A DNA stretch of 64,000 bases from Myxococcales bacterium (GTDB lineage: Bacteria > Myxococcota_A > Polyangia > Haliangiales > Haliangiaceae): the NCBI GenBank assembly GCA_016717005.1, contig JADJUF010000025.1, forward strand, positions 1 to 64,000, given 5' to 3'. This document shows, piece after piece, positions 44,847-54,650 of the stretch (positions are counted from its first letter, which is position 1; the number at the start of each line of letters is the position of its first letter). Below the pieces are notes generated by a model. The model was not told where the DNA came from. It did no database searches and worked only from the letters and a program-made list of their open reading frames with translations. A program made the translations under genes and the position numbers.

Positions 44847-45749
44847 ATGGAGCCGACGACATCGACGCCCGAGGTCCTGCGCCCGCGGGGGCCCTTGATC
44901 GCGCTGGGCCTGGCGGGCGCGGCCCTGGCGCTGGCCGTGATCACCACCGTGGTCGTGCTGACTCGCCACGCGCCGACGCCGTCGACGCCGACCGCGCCGG
45001 CCGTGCCGCCGCCGGTGGCCGGGGCCATCCGCCCGCTGCTCGAGACCCGGACCACGACCGACGCGCTCCTGGCCACGATGGCCGGGACGCCGTTCACCGA
45101 CGCGACCGGGCGCGTGGTCGCGACCGACGCGGCGGCGCTGGGCCTGGCGCCCGGCGACGTGATCGTCAGCGTCGGGGGCCGGCCCGCGCGCCGCGCCGCC
45201 GCGGTGACCTTCGCGCTGCGCACGCTGGTGCGCGAGCAGGCCCCGGCGCTGCTGTTCGAGATCGAGCGCGGCGGCGCCCCGGCGGTGGTGCGGGTCGCGG
45301 TCGCCGGCGATCTGGTCAAGCTGTCGCTCGACATGCGCCGGCCGCGGCCCGCGGCATCGGCGCCGGCCGCGCCGGGCGCGCCCGGGCTCGATCTCGACGA
45401 TCTGGCCGCGGGCATCACCAAGCTCGACGACGAGCACTACCAGATCACCCGCGCCGCCATCGACGCGGTCGTCGCCGACCCGATGACGCTGGCCCGGGGC
45501 GGGCGGGTCGTGCCGTCGGTCAAGAACGGCACCCCCGACGGGCTCAAGCTCTACGCGATCCGCCCCGGCTCGCTGCTGGCGCTGCTCGGGTTCGTCAACG
45601 GTGACACCGTCCACCGCGTCAACGGCGACGCGGTCGACTCGATGGACCGAGCGCTGGACGTCTACGCGAAGCTGCGGGTCGCCGATAAGATCGAGTTCGA
45701 GCTGACCCGCCGCGGCCGCCCGGTAACGCTGGTCCTCGAGGTGCAGTAG
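44847..45749 (+). CDS. GspC-like protein with N-terminal helix and PDZ domains
   Basis: 300 residues. One transmembrane helix (about 17-40), a Pro/Thr linker, a first PDZ-like region (ATDAAALGLAPGDVIVSVGG), and a second C-terminal PDZ (LYAIRPGSLLALLGFVNGDTVHRVNG, then VYAKLRVADKIEFELTRRG). The second half, with DDEHYQITRAAIDAVVADP, closely resembles type II secretion GspC proteins, which link the inner-membrane platform to the secretin. No other gsp gene is in the window. TAGAAC lies 6 nt before the ATG. Confidence 0.75.
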   Translation: MEPTTSTPEVLRPRGPLIALGLAGAALALAVITTVVVLTRHAPTPSTPTAPAVPPPVAGAIRPLLETRTTTDALLATMAGTPFTDATGRVVATDAAALGLAPGDVIVSVGGRPARRAAAVTFALRTLVREQAPALLFEIERGGAPAVVRVAVAGDLVKLSLDMRRPRPAASAPAAPGAPGLDLDDLAAGITKLDDEHYQITRAAIDAVVADPMTLARGGRVVPSVKNGTPDGLKLYAIRPGSLLALLGFVNGDTVHRVNGDAVDSMDRALDVYAKLRVADKIEFELTRRGRPVTLVLEVQ

Positions 45750-45826
45750 CTACGCACGACCGCGGCGCGCGACCGCCGCGCACACGACCGCCGCGCACGA
45801 CCGCGGCTCGCTACCACGAGCGGCGG
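45750..45826 (-). repeat. short tandem array grading into the aldolase 3' end
   Basis: Four 13-17 bp units (CGCACGACCGCGG type) fill the convergent spacer. The last one blends into the aldolase gene end: GCCGCTCGTGGTAG (coding, with stop) against GCCGCGGTCGTGCGTAG in the array. Confidence 0.5.
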
Positions 45827-46467
45827 GCGCGTCGACGCTGCCCGTACTCGGCGAAGCGGCGCCGGACGTTGTCGAGCTCGGCGTGGTCGAGCACGTGGGG
45901 CGGGCCGAGCTGCACGGCGTGCCAGTACTGGCTCGCCAGGGTCTCGATCTCCGCCGCCAGGCGCAGCGCCGACGGCAGATCGGCGCCGAGCGCGACCATG
46001 CCGTGGTTCGCGAGCAGGCAGGCGTTGCCGCCGCGCAGCGCCGCGACCGCGTTGGTCGCGAGCTGGGCGCTGCCGAAGGTCGCGTACTCGGCGCACGGGA
46101 TCTCATCGCCGCCGGCCCGGACCACCATGTAGTGGATCGCCGGGATCGGCCGGCGCTGGCACGAGATCGACGTGCAGAACAGCGAGTGCGTGTGGACGAT
46201 CGCCTGCACGTCGGGGCGGGCGCCCAGCAGATCGCGGTGGAGCTGCCACTCGCTCGTGGGCGTGCGCTGCCCCGGCGTCATCGTGCCGTCCGGCTTGATC
46301 TCGACGAGGTCGTCGCCGATCAGGTCGCCGTAGGGCATGCCCGACGGCGTGACCAGCAGGCCGGCGGGGCTGCGCACGCTGACGTTGCCGGACATGCCGG
46401 GGGTCAGGCCGAGCTCGCTCATCCGCTGGGCCGTGCGCACCAGCTCGTCGCGGAGCCGCATCGTCAT
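45811..46467 (-). CDS. class II aldolase (probable 5-methylthioribulose-1-phosphate aldolase)
   Basis: 218 residues. The zinc ligands of the fuculose-phosphate-aldolase fold are visible: IVHTHSLFCT and LLANHGMVALG, with the catalytic Glu likely in TPTSEWQLHRDL and phosphate binding in SGNVSVR. It overlaps mtnA by ATGA. With mtnP, apt and mtnA upstream it most probably cleaves 5-methylthioribulose-1-phosphate into dihydroxyacetone phosphate and methylthioacetaldehyde (the DHAP shunt). The alternative is an MtnB-type dehydratase, but no mtnC, mtnD or mtnX follows. Confidence 0.82.
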   Translation of the reverse strand: MTMRLRDELVRTAQRMSELGLTPGMSGNVSVRSPAGLLVTPSGMPYGDLIGDDLVEIKPDGTMTPGQRTPTSEWQLHRDLLGARPDVQAIVHTHSLFCTSISCQRRPIPAIHYMVVRAGGDEIPCAEYATFGSAQLATNAVAALRGGNACLLANHGMVALGADLPSALRLAAEIETLASQYWHAVQLGPPHVLDHAELDNVRRRFAEYGQRRRARRSW

Positions 46468-47555
46468 GCGCGGACGTGCTCCGGGAACAGCGCGGCCAGG
46501 CCGGCGGCCGACGCCGCGGTGGTGCCGCGCTCGGTGATCAGCCCGGTGACCAGGCGCCGCGGCGTGACGTCGAAGGCGGGGTTGGCGACCGGGCTGCCCG
46601 GCGGCACCGCCTCGACCCGGGCCGGGCGGCCGTCGGGGCCGCGGCCAGCGACGAAGCGGACCTCGTCGCCGTCGCGCTCCTCGATCGGGATCTCGTCGGG
46701 CTCGCCCACGGTCCAGTCGATGCTGGGCGACGGCAGCGCCACGTAGAACGGCACGCCGCAGTCGTGGGCCGCGAGCGCCTTGAGGTAGGTGCCGATCTTG
46801 TTGCAGACGTCGCCGTTCCTGGTCGTGCGATCGGTGCCGACGATGCACAGGTCGACCAGGCCGCGCTGCATCAGGTGGCCGCCGGCGTTGTCGGCGATGA
46901 CCGTGTGCGGCACGCCGTGCTGCGCCAGCTCCCAGGCCGTCAACATGCCCTGGTTGCGCGGGCGGGTCTCCTCGACCCAGACCTCGACCGCGAGCCCGGC
47001 CTCGTGGGCCTTGTAGATCGGCGCGAGCGCCGTGCCCCAGTCGACCGTGGCCAGCCAGCCCGCGTTGCAGTGCGTGAGCACCCGCACCGGCTGTCCGGGG
47101 CGGCGCGCGGCCGCGGCCCGGAGCAGCGCCTCGCCGTGGCCGCCGATCGCCTCGCACTGGGCGACGTCCTCGTCGGCGATCCGCGCGGCGGCGGTGAACG
47201 CGGCCGCGGTCCGGTCGGCGGCCGGCACCGGCGCCAGCTCGGCGCGCATCCGGTCGAGCGCCCAGCGCAGGTTGATCGCGGTCGGTCGCGCCGCCGCCAG
47301 CCGCGCGTGGGCGTCGGCGAGCGCCGCGTCGCTGGGGTCGGCCAGGAGCGCCAGCGCCACGCCGTAGGCCGCGGCCGCGCCGATCAGCGGCGCGCCCCGG
47401 ACCCGCATGTCGCGGATCGCGGCGACGGCCTGGTCGAGCGTGTCGAGGCGCAGCCACGCGATCGCGTACGGCAGCGCCGCCTGGTCGAGCACCATGACCG
47501 CGCGGCCGTCGTCGGTCGGCTCGATCGTCCGCCGCCAGCGGCCCTCAACCTTCAT
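46464..47555 (-). CDS. mtnA: methylthioribose-1-phosphate isomerase
   Basis: 363 residues, the usual length. Signatures are IRDMRVRGAPLIGAAAAYGV, then LTHCNAGWLATVDWGTAL with the catalytic Cys, ETRPRNQGMLTAWEL, and VGTDRTTRNGDVCNKIGTYL with the catalytic Asp region, all diagnostic for MtnA over eIF2B relatives. It converts 5-methylthioribose-1-phosphate to 5-methylthioribulose-1-phosphate. It overlaps apt by 11 nt and the aldolase by 4 nt. Confidence 0.95.
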   Translation of the reverse strand: MKVEGRWRRTIEPTDDGRAVMVLDQAALPYAIAWLRLDTLDQAVAAIRDMRVRGAPLIGAAAAYGVALALLADPSDAALADAHARLAAARPTAINLRWALDRMRAELAPVPAADRTAAAFTAAARIADEDVAQCEAIGGHGEALLRAAAARRPGQPVRVLTHCNAGWLATVDWGTALAPIYKAHEAGLAVEVWVEETRPRNQGMLTAWELAQHGVPHTVIADNAGGHLMQRGLVDLCIVGTDRTTRNGDVCNKIGTYLKALAAHDCGVPFYVALPSPSIDWTVGEPDEIPIEERDGDEVRFVAGRGPDGRPARVEAVPPGSPVANPAFDVTPRRLVTGLITERGTTAASAAGLAALFPEHVRA

Positions 47556-48068
47556 CTTCGGTGAACCCGCACAGGGAGAAGACCGGGCAGTGCCGCTCGA
47601 GGCGGGCCCGGCCGGGCAGATCGAGCAGGTCGATCACGAACGCGCACTCGACGACCTTGGCGCCGACCCGCTCGAGCAGCGCCAGCGCCGCGCCGGCGGT
47701 GCCGCCGGTCGCGAGCAGGTCGTCGACGACCACCACCCGCTCGCCGGCGGCGACGCCGTCGACGTGGACCTCGACGCGGTTGGTCCCGTACTCGAGATCG
47801 TAGTCGTGGCCGATCGCCGCGTGCGGCAGCTTGCCCGGCTTGCGCATCGGCACCAACCCGACGCCGAGCGCGTGGGCGATCGGCGCGCCGAAGATGAAGC
47901 CGCGGGCCTCGATCGCCACGACCTTGTCGACCTTGCCGCGGTAGCGCTCGGCCAGGGTGGTCGTGACGTAGTGGAACCCGGCCGGGTCGGCCAGCAGCGG
48001 GGTGATGTCGCGGAACCGGATGCCCGGCTTCGGGAAGTCGGGGACGGTGCGGATGAGCGCCTTGAGGT

Positions 48069-48072
<4 letters not shown>
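47545..48072 (-). CDS. apt: adenine phosphoribosyltransferase
   Basis: 175 residues from a GTG that overlaps the mtnP stop (GTGA). The start IRTVPDFPKPGIRFRDITPLL and the PRPP motif VVVVDDLLATGGTAGAAL are diagnostic. It recycles the adenine released by MtnP to AMP, a sensible partner in the operon. Confidence 0.95.
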
Positions 48073-48959
<887 letters not shown>

Positions 48960-48987
48960 CGGGGCAAGGGGTACCACAGAATCGTCA

Positions 48988-49017
48988 TTGTCTCGGCCGG
49001 GGGACCTCTGCTATCCA
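48988..49017 (+). promoter_or_regulatory. radical SAM gene promoter (predicted leaderless)
   Basis: TTGTCT at 48988-48993, 18-bp spacer, TATCCA at 49012-49017, then 6 nt to the ATG at 49024. The 64-bp divergent spacer must also hold the mtnP promoter; GACAAT on the minus strand is a candidate -10. Confidence 0.55.
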
Positions 49018-49023
49018 CCCGGG

Positions 49024-50034
49024 ATGGCGGCGACGAGCACGGACGCGATCCCGACGAAGCAGACCCAGAAGCGACGGGGCTACTGGCGCCCGCAGGTGCT
49101 GGCCTACGGGCCCCACCTCGCGCAGCTGGTCATCACCCGGCGCTGCAACCTGACCTGCGGCTACTGCAACGAGTACGACGAGGTCTCGCCGCCGGTGCCG
49201 ACCGAGGTGCTCAAGCAGCGCATCGACAAGCTCGCCAGCTTCGGGACCTGGTTCCTCGAGTTCAGCGGCGGCGAGACGCTCCTGCACCCCGACCTGATCG
49301 AGCTGGTCGCCTACGGCGCGCGCTACAAGTTCTTCGAGCGGTGGATCATCACCAACGGCTACCTGCTCAGCCCCGAGATCGTCATGCAGCTCAACGACGC
49401 CGGGCTGACCCACCTGCAGATCAGCGTCGACGGCGTCACGCCCAACAAGACCACCGTCAAGACCCTCAAGCCGCTGCGCAAGAAGATCGAGCACCTGCAG
49501 AAGCACGCCAAGTTCACCGTCCAGATCAACGCGGCGATCGGCGCCGGCAACGACGAGGAGGTGCTCGAGGTGATGCAGTTCGCGCGCGAGGCCGGCTTCC
49601 GCCCGCGCGCCTCGGTGCTCCACGACGGCACCGGCGCGATGGCGCTCGACGAGCGCGGCCGCGAGATCCTCGACAAGGTCGCGGCGGCGGTGGGCAAGCG
49701 GTTCTCCGAGTCGGGCGACTACCGCGCGAAGCTCATGGCGACGGGCGCGGCCGACTACAAGTGCCGGGCCGGCTCGCGCTACCTCTACGTCGACGAGTTC
49801 GGCGACGTGAACTGGTGCTCGCAGACCCGCGGCGTCTTCAAGAAGGCGCTGCTCGACTACACCTGGGACGACCTCAAGGGTCAGTTCTACACCCGCAAGA
49901 CCTGCGCGCCGACCTGCACGCTCGGCTGCGTCCGGACCGCCAGCCGCCTCGACGAGTGGCGGGCCCAGGATCGCGAGTTCGTCGCGCCGCCGCCCGCGCC
50001 CGACGTGCCGGTCGACGCCCTGGTCCGGCGGTGA
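49024..50034 (+). CDS. radical SAM protein with SPASM-like C-terminus
   Basis: 336 residues. The cluster motif is TRRCNLTCGYCNEYDE (CxxxCxxC), followed by EFSGGETLLHPDLIEL. The C-terminal part has further cysteines (YKCRAGSRYLYVDEFGDVNWCS, then CAPTCTLGC) that could bind a second iron-sulfur cluster as in SPASM proteins. These usually modify peptides or carry out cofactor maturation. No precursor peptide gene is next to it. It is divergent from the methylthioadenosine operon. Confidence 0.9.
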   Translation: MAATSTDAIPTKQTQKRRGYWRPQVLAYGPHLAQLVITRRCNLTCGYCNEYDEVSPPVPTEVLKQRIDKLASFGTWFLEFSGGETLLHPDLIELVAYGARYKFFERWIITNGYLLSPEIVMQLNDAGLTHLQISVDGVTPNKTTVKTLKPLRKKIEHLQKHAKFTVQINAAIGAGNDEEVLEVMQFAREAGFRPRASVLHDGTGAMALDERGREILDKVAAAVGKRFSESGDYRAKLMATGAADYKCRAGSRYLYVDEFGDVNWCSQTRGVFKKALLDYTWDDLKGQFYTRKTCAPTCTLGCVRTASRLDEWRAQDREFVAPPPAPDVPVDALVRR

Positions 50035-50064
50035 GACCCAAGGAGGGCGCTTCGAAGGGGAGCG

Positions 50065-50931
50065 TCAGGGCGTGGCAGGGGCGCGGGTGACGGTGTAGCC
50101 GCGCGCGGCCAGGAGCGCGGGCAGGCCGCCGTCGCCGAGGAGGTGCGAGAGGCCGACCGCGACGAAGCCGCCGTCGGTGGCCAGGTAGCGCTCGAGCTGC
50201 GGCAGCCACGTCGCGTTGCGCGCGGTGATGAGCGCGCCGGCGCCGGCGACATTCAGGTGCCGCGCCATGCGGTCGGCCTGGCCGGCCTCGTACGAGGCGC
50301 GCATCGCCGCCAGGTCGCAGCGCATCGTCGCGCGCGCGTGCAGCGCCTCGCTCAGATCGGTCAGGGTGACGGCGTCGGCGACGGTCGTGAGCTGCGCCTG
50401 CCAGGTCTCGAGCGCGTCGATCGGTCGGCCCAGCGCGTGGGCGCGCTCGGCCAGCGCCACGTCCATGGTCGGCGCCGGCCCCGGCGCGACCCGGGCGGTC
50501 ACCATCGACATCGCATACCACGGCCGCGCGCGCCGCAGCGCCTCGGGCTTGATCACCCCGCGCAAGAGCTCGCTCAGCTCCCACCAGTCGTCGACCGGCA
50601 GCAGCACGTCGAGGCCCTTGCCCCGGGGCAGGGTCGCCAGGTCGTGGATCAGCTCGGGATCGGGCTCGGCGTCGCCCAGCTCCGAGGCGAACCGCGGCGC
50701 GGCGGCCAGCGCGGTCCAGGCCGCGTCGGGGACGCTCGCGGCGCCGGCGTTGTGGATCGTGCCGAAGAGCCACAGCACCGGGCCGTCGTCGCGCTGCGCG
50801 CGCCACAGGAACGGGGCGTCCAGCGGCAGCGGCACCTGCGGGCACGGCCGCGGGCGGGCGCAGGCGCTCGCGAGGGTGACCGCGACCGCGAGCGCGACGC
50901 GGACGAGGGCCGAGGTCGGGGCGCGCGCCAT
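50065..50931 (-). CDS. TraB/GumN-family lipoprotein
   Basis: 288 residues. A signal with lipobox-like LASAC leads to a TraB/GumN domain, recognisable by LWLFGTIHNAG near the start and FVAVGLSHLLGDGGLPALLAARGYTV at the end, where GH and GTxH residues are conserved. The family is thought to be metal-dependent proteases related to Tiki. The alternative start at 50946 adds five residues. Confidence 0.85.
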   Translation of the reverse strand: MARAPTSALVRVALAVAVTLASACARPRPCPQVPLPLDAPFLWRAQRDDGPVLWLFGTIHNAGAASVPDAAWTALAAAPRFASELGDAEPDPELIHDLATLPRGKGLDVLLPVDDWWELSELLRGVIKPEALRRARPWYAMSMVTARVAPGPAPTMDVALAERAHALGRPIDALETWQAQLTTVADAVTLTDLSEALHARATMRCDLAAMRASYEAGQADRMARHLNVAGAGALITARNATWLPQLERYLATDGGFVAVGLSHLLGDGGLPALLAARGYTVTRAPATP

Positions 50932-51017
50932 CGCGCCGAGTATCACCCGGGCCCGGCCGCGCCGGCAGCGAAGCGCAGCCGTCGACCTCCCCGCCGACCC
51001 GTGGCACCATCCCGCGC

Positions 51018-53285
51018 ATGCGCGCGTCCGGCCTGCTGTTCGCCTCGCTCCTGACCGCCGGTGCCTGCACCTCGGTCGACGTCCCCGACGATCGCCCCGG
51101 GGCGCCGCCGGTCCACAGCTACCGGCAGGTGGCGGAGCTCGACCTGGCCGCGCGCGGGCCCGTCGACGTGGTCTGGGACGAGGCGCTCGATCGGCCGCGC
51201 CAGGTCGTGGGCGAGTTCGCGGTGACCGGCCCGACCGAGGCGGCGGCGCGCGGGTTCCTGCGCGCCCACGCGGCGCTGTTCCAGCTCGCCCGCGACGGCC
51301 GCGACCTGACGCTGGCCACGACGCGCCAGGGCCTGGCCGGGACCTACCTGCGGTTCCAGCAGGTCGTCGGTGATCTGCCGGTGTTCGATCATCAGGTGGT
51401 CGTGGCGCTGTCGGCCGCGGGCGACCGCGTGCGGGCCGTCACGCTCGGCCACGCGCCGGTGACGCTGCCGCCGCCCGGCGCGGACGTGGGCGCCGCCGCC
51501 GCGCTGGCCACCGCCCGGGCCGCGGTCGGCGCGCCGGTCGAGGTGGCCGCGCCGACGACGCTGGCGGGCGTCACCGTCGACGGTCCCGCGCCGCGCCGCG
51601 CGTACCGGGTCACCCTGGTGACCGCGCGCGCGACCTGGGACGTCGGCGTCGACGCCGGCACCGGCGCGGTGCTGTGGCAGCGCGATCGCACCGTCACCGT
51701 CAACGGCACCGGCCTGGTGTTCGACGCCAACGCGGTGTCGTCGACCGGCATGACCGCGCTGACCGACAACAACGACGCCACGTCGGCGGCGCTCGACGCC
51801 GCGCGCGTCACGGTGACGCTGCCCAACCTCGACGGCAGCGGCGTCCTGCGCGGCACCTACGCCGACGCCCGGCCGACCAACATCAACCAGCGGGCCCAGA
51901 GCGCGACGCACGTCTTCAACTACGACCGCGCCGACAACCGCTTCGAGGAGGTGGTCACCTACTACCACCTCGATCGCGCGCAGGCCCGGATCCAGGCGCT
52001 CGGCTTCACGATGGTGAACAACCGGGTCCAGATCGCGGTGGTCAACGACGGCAACCAGGACAACTCGTTCTACAGCCCCGGCACCCGGCAGCTGTCGTTC
52101 GGGGCCGGCGGCGTCGACGACGCCGAGGACGGCGACATCGTGCTGCACGAGTACGGCCACTCGATCCAGGACAACCAGGTCCCGGGCTGGGGCGGCGGCA
52201 ACCAGAGCGCGATGGGCGAGGGCTTCGGCGACTACCTGGCCGGCTCGTTCATGGCGACGCTGGCGCCGGCCGCCGGTCACCCGCAGCTGGCCGATCCGGC
52301 CTGCGTCGGTGACTGGGACGCGGTCTCGTACGACAACCGGACGCCGAAGTGCCTGCGGCGGCTCGACGAGCCCAAGCACTACCCCGAGGCCGCGACCGGC
52401 GAGGTCCACGACGACGGCGAGATGTGGTCGGCGGCGCTGTGGCGCGCGCGCACCGCGGTCGGCGCCGACGTCGCCGATCGGATCGTGATCGAGGCCCACG
52501 AGCTGCTGGGCACGTCGGCGACGTTCGATCAGGCCGCGAGCGCGGTGCTCGCCGCCGATCAGATGGTGTTCGCCGGCGCCCACGTGCCGATGGTGCGGCG
52601 CGCGCTCTACCGGCACGGCGTGCTGCGGACGCCGCTGACCGGCCCCGGCTTCCCGACCGTGACGATGATGCAGACCGTCGACGTCGGCAACCCGGTGACC
52701 GGCGGCCAGTACGCCAACAACCTCGACGACACCCAGACCGTGACCCTGGCCGGCGCGACCGCGGTGCGGGTCCACTTCGTCTCGGTCGACACCGAGCTCG
52801 ACACCGGCTGCCTCGCCGGCGCGTGCGACAACATCTACCTGTCCGACGCCGCCGGCGACCTCTACCAGATCGTGAGCGGCGTGCAGACCAACCTGACCAG
52901 CGTCCAGATCCCCGGCGACACCGTCGTGGTCCGGCTGGTCACCGACGGCTCCGTGACCCGCGCCGGCTACCGCATCGACCGCATCGAGGCCCTGGGCGGC
53001 ATGCAGGCCATCGACGCCGCGCAGCCGATCGACGCCGCGCCGGCGATCGACGCGCCGCAGCCGATCGACGCGGCGCAGCCGGTCGACGCGGCGCAGCCGA
53101 TCGACGCCGCCTCCGGCGACGACGGCGGCGCCGGCATCGACGCCGGGGCCGGGCCCGACGCCACCGATCCCGGCAAGGGCGACGAGAGCGGCGGCTGCTG
53201 CCAGACCGGCGCGGGCACGCCGCCGGCGTCGACGGTGCTCGGCCTGGCGCTGGTGCTCGGCTGGCTGCGCCGTCGGCGTCGCTGA
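51018..53285 (+). CDS. secreted M36-like metalloprotease with MYXO-CTERM-like tail
   Basis: 755 residues. A signal or lipobox (ASLLTAGAC) and an inhibitory propeptide (about 30-210) lead to a catalytic domain with HEYGHSIQD near residue 377 and a downstream EGFGDYLAG that supplies the third zinc ligand, as in fungalysin-like M36 enzymes. A beta domain follows, then a PIDAAQPIDAA repeat stretch, ESGGCCQTG, a short helix and a basic end (WLRRRRR). This sorting tail fits MYXO-CTERM-type surface anchoring. It is probably used for protein degradation outside the cell. Confidence 0.88.
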   Translation: MRASGLLFASLLTAGACTSVDVPDDRPGAPPVHSYRQVAELDLAARGPVDVVWDEALDRPRQVVGEFAVTGPTEAAARGFLRAHAALFQLARDGRDLTLATTRQGLAGTYLRFQQVVGDLPVFDHQVVVALSAAGDRVRAVTLGHAPVTLPPPGADVGAAAALATARAAVGAPVEVAAPTTLAGVTVDGPAPRRAYRVTLVTARATWDVGVDAGTGAVLWQRDRTVTVNGTGLVFDANAVSSTGMTALTDNNDATSAALDAARVTVTLPNLDGSGVLRGTYADARPTNINQRAQSATHVFNYDRADNRFEEVVTYYHLDRAQARIQALGFTMVNNRVQIAVVNDGNQDNSFYSPGTRQLSFGAGGVDDAEDGDIVLHEYGHSIQDNQVPGWGGGNQSAMGEGFGDYLAGSFMATLAPAAGHPQLADPACVGDWDAVSYDNRTPKCLRRLDEPKHYPEAATGEVHDDGEMWSAALWRARTAVGADVADRIVIEAHELLGTSATFDQAASAVLAADQMVFAGAHVPMVRRALYRHGVLRTPLTGPGFPTVTMMQTVDVGNPVTGGQYANNLDDTQTVTLAGATAVRVHFVSVDTELDTGCLAGACDNIYLSDAAGDLYQIVSGVQTNLTSVQIPGDTVVVRLVTDGSVTRAGYRIDRIEALGGMQAIDAAQPIDAAPAIDAPQPIDAAQPVDAAQPIDAASGDDGGAGIDAGAGPDATDPGKGDESGGCCQTGAGTPPASTVLGLALVLGWLRRRRR

Positions 53286-53337
53286 CCCGCGCGTCGCGGG
53301 CGCCGGGCTGCGGTCGACCGGCGCTTGCCGCGTCGGA

Positions 53338-53493
53338 CGTACGCTGCGCGCCCGTCGGGGGCACGCTGCGCGCCCGTCGGGGGCACGCTGCGCGCCCGTC
53401 GGGGGCACGCTGCGCGCCGTCGGGCGCACGCCGCGCACCTGTCGGGCGCACGCCGCGCACCTGTCGGGCGTACGCTGCGCGCCCGTCGGCGCG
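53338..53493. repeat. 22-bp tandem array
   Basis: About seven units of 20-22 bp (GTCGGGGGCACGCTGCGCGCCC and variants with CGCACGCCGCGCACCT) fill the convergent spacer between the protease and the deacetylase. No gene is visible. Confidence 0.85.
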
Positions 53494-53495
53494 CG

Positions 53496-54548
53496 TCAGG
53501 CCCGCGCGTGCGGCTTGCGGAACAGGTGCAGCGCCAGGCGCTCGGGCGCGAACCGGCCGCGGTCGTCGGTGACGGTCTCGCCGGTGAAGCCGACGCGCCC
53601 CAGGACGCCGTCGCCGGTGCCCGCGGCCGAGGGCAGCTCGGGCACGCTCGTGAACACCAGCCGGTAGCCGGCGGCGTGGGCGGCGGCGACGACGCGCGGA
53701 TCGTGGGCGCCGTGCGGGCACGACATCGACACCGGCGCCGCGCCGACGTGGCCGGCCAGCGCGGCGCGGGCGCCCCCGAGCTCGCCGTCGAGGTCGGGCG
53801 CCCGGGTCAGGGGCGTGTGGGTCTTGCCGTGGGCCCCGATCGCCACGAAGTGCCCGGCCAGGTTGCGCAGCTGATCGCCGGTGACCATGTACCGGACGCC
53901 GTCGTCGAGCACCGGCGCCAGCTCGGCCAGGAGCGGCGCGCGCGTCGCCGCCGTGAGCTGCTCGAGCTGCGCGATCACCGCGCGCACCGGCGCGAGGTCG
54001 GCGCGGTCGCCGAACGTCGGCGTGCGGGCGGGATCGCCGCCGGCGGCGCGCCACAGGGCGCCCGCGCGGGCCGCGTCGAGCCGGCCGCCGAGCCAGGCCC
54101 CGACCAGGCGCTCCTGGAAGAACGGCTCGTGGCGCCCGACCACGTCGGCGACCACGAACAACAGCGACGGCAGGCCAGCCCGGCGCAGGTGCGCGAGCGC
54201 GAACTCCTCGTTGTCGCTCCAGCCGTCGTCGAAGGTGATCAGCAGCGGCCGCGGCGGCAGGCGCGGCCCGCCGGCGCGGGCGGCGAGCACGTCGTCGAGG
54301 GCGACGACGTGGTAGTGGCGCTTGAAGAAGTCGAGGCACGCGGCGAAGAGGTCGTCGCGCAGGCTGTACTCGGGGTCGGCCGTGGCCCAGCGCGGATCGG
54401 CCGGCGCCAGCACGCGGTGGAACATGATCACCGTCAGCTGATCGCGGTTGCGGCGGCGGTGGTAGGCGTCGAGCGCGCCCGAGTAGTACAGGGCGCGCTG
54501 GACGGCCGACGACTTGGCGAGCTGGGCGAGGCGGGCGCGCGCGGTCAC
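53496..54548 (-). CDS. polysaccharide deacetylase (NodB-like)
   Basis: 350 residues from a GTG. The NodB motif 1 is LLITFDDGWSDN, with the second metal site in GAHGKTHTPLT and the later SCPHGAHDPRVV. The start has VIMFHRVL, typical of carbohydrate esterase family 4 enzymes from polysaccharide clusters. It removes acetyl groups from a cell-surface glycan. It is divergent from the glycosyltransferase, 102 bp away. Confidence 0.9.
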   Translation of the reverse strand: MTARARLAQLAKSSAVQRALYYSGALDAYHRRRNRDQLTVIMFHRVLAPADPRWATADPEYSLRDDLFAACLDFFKRHYHVVALDDVLAARAGGPRLPPRPLLITFDDGWSDNEEFALAHLRRAGLPSLLFVVADVVGRHEPFFQERLVGAWLGGRLDAARAGALWRAAGGDPARTPTFGDRADLAPVRAVIAQLEQLTAATRAPLLAELAPVLDDGVRYMVTGDQLRNLAGHFVAIGAHGKTHTPLTRAPDLDGELGGARAALAGHVGAAPVSMSCPHGAHDPRVVAAAHAAGYRLVFTSVPELPSAAGTGDGVLGRVGFTGETVTDDRGRFAPERLALHLFRKPHARA

Positions 54549-54615
54549 GGCCCAGTCGTACCGCACCGCCCGGGCGCGGTCCACGGTCCCGACCGACGAC
54601 GGCTGCGCCCGATGG

Positions 54616-54645
54616 TTGACGCTTCGCCAGCGCCGGGCGAACAAT
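54616..54645 (+). promoter_or_regulatory. glycosyltransferase operon promoter (predicted leaderless)
   Basis: TTGACG at 54616-54621, 18-bp spacer, AACAAT at 54640-54645, then 5 nt to the GTG at 54651. The in-frame ATG at 54612 lies upstream of the -35 and is therefore unlikely to be the start. Confidence 0.65.
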
Positions 54646-54650
54646 GCACC

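Noticed and set aside
46476..47564. 362-codon plus-strand frame opposite mtnA
   Set aside because: mtnA on the minus strand shows all family signatures; the plus frame has none.
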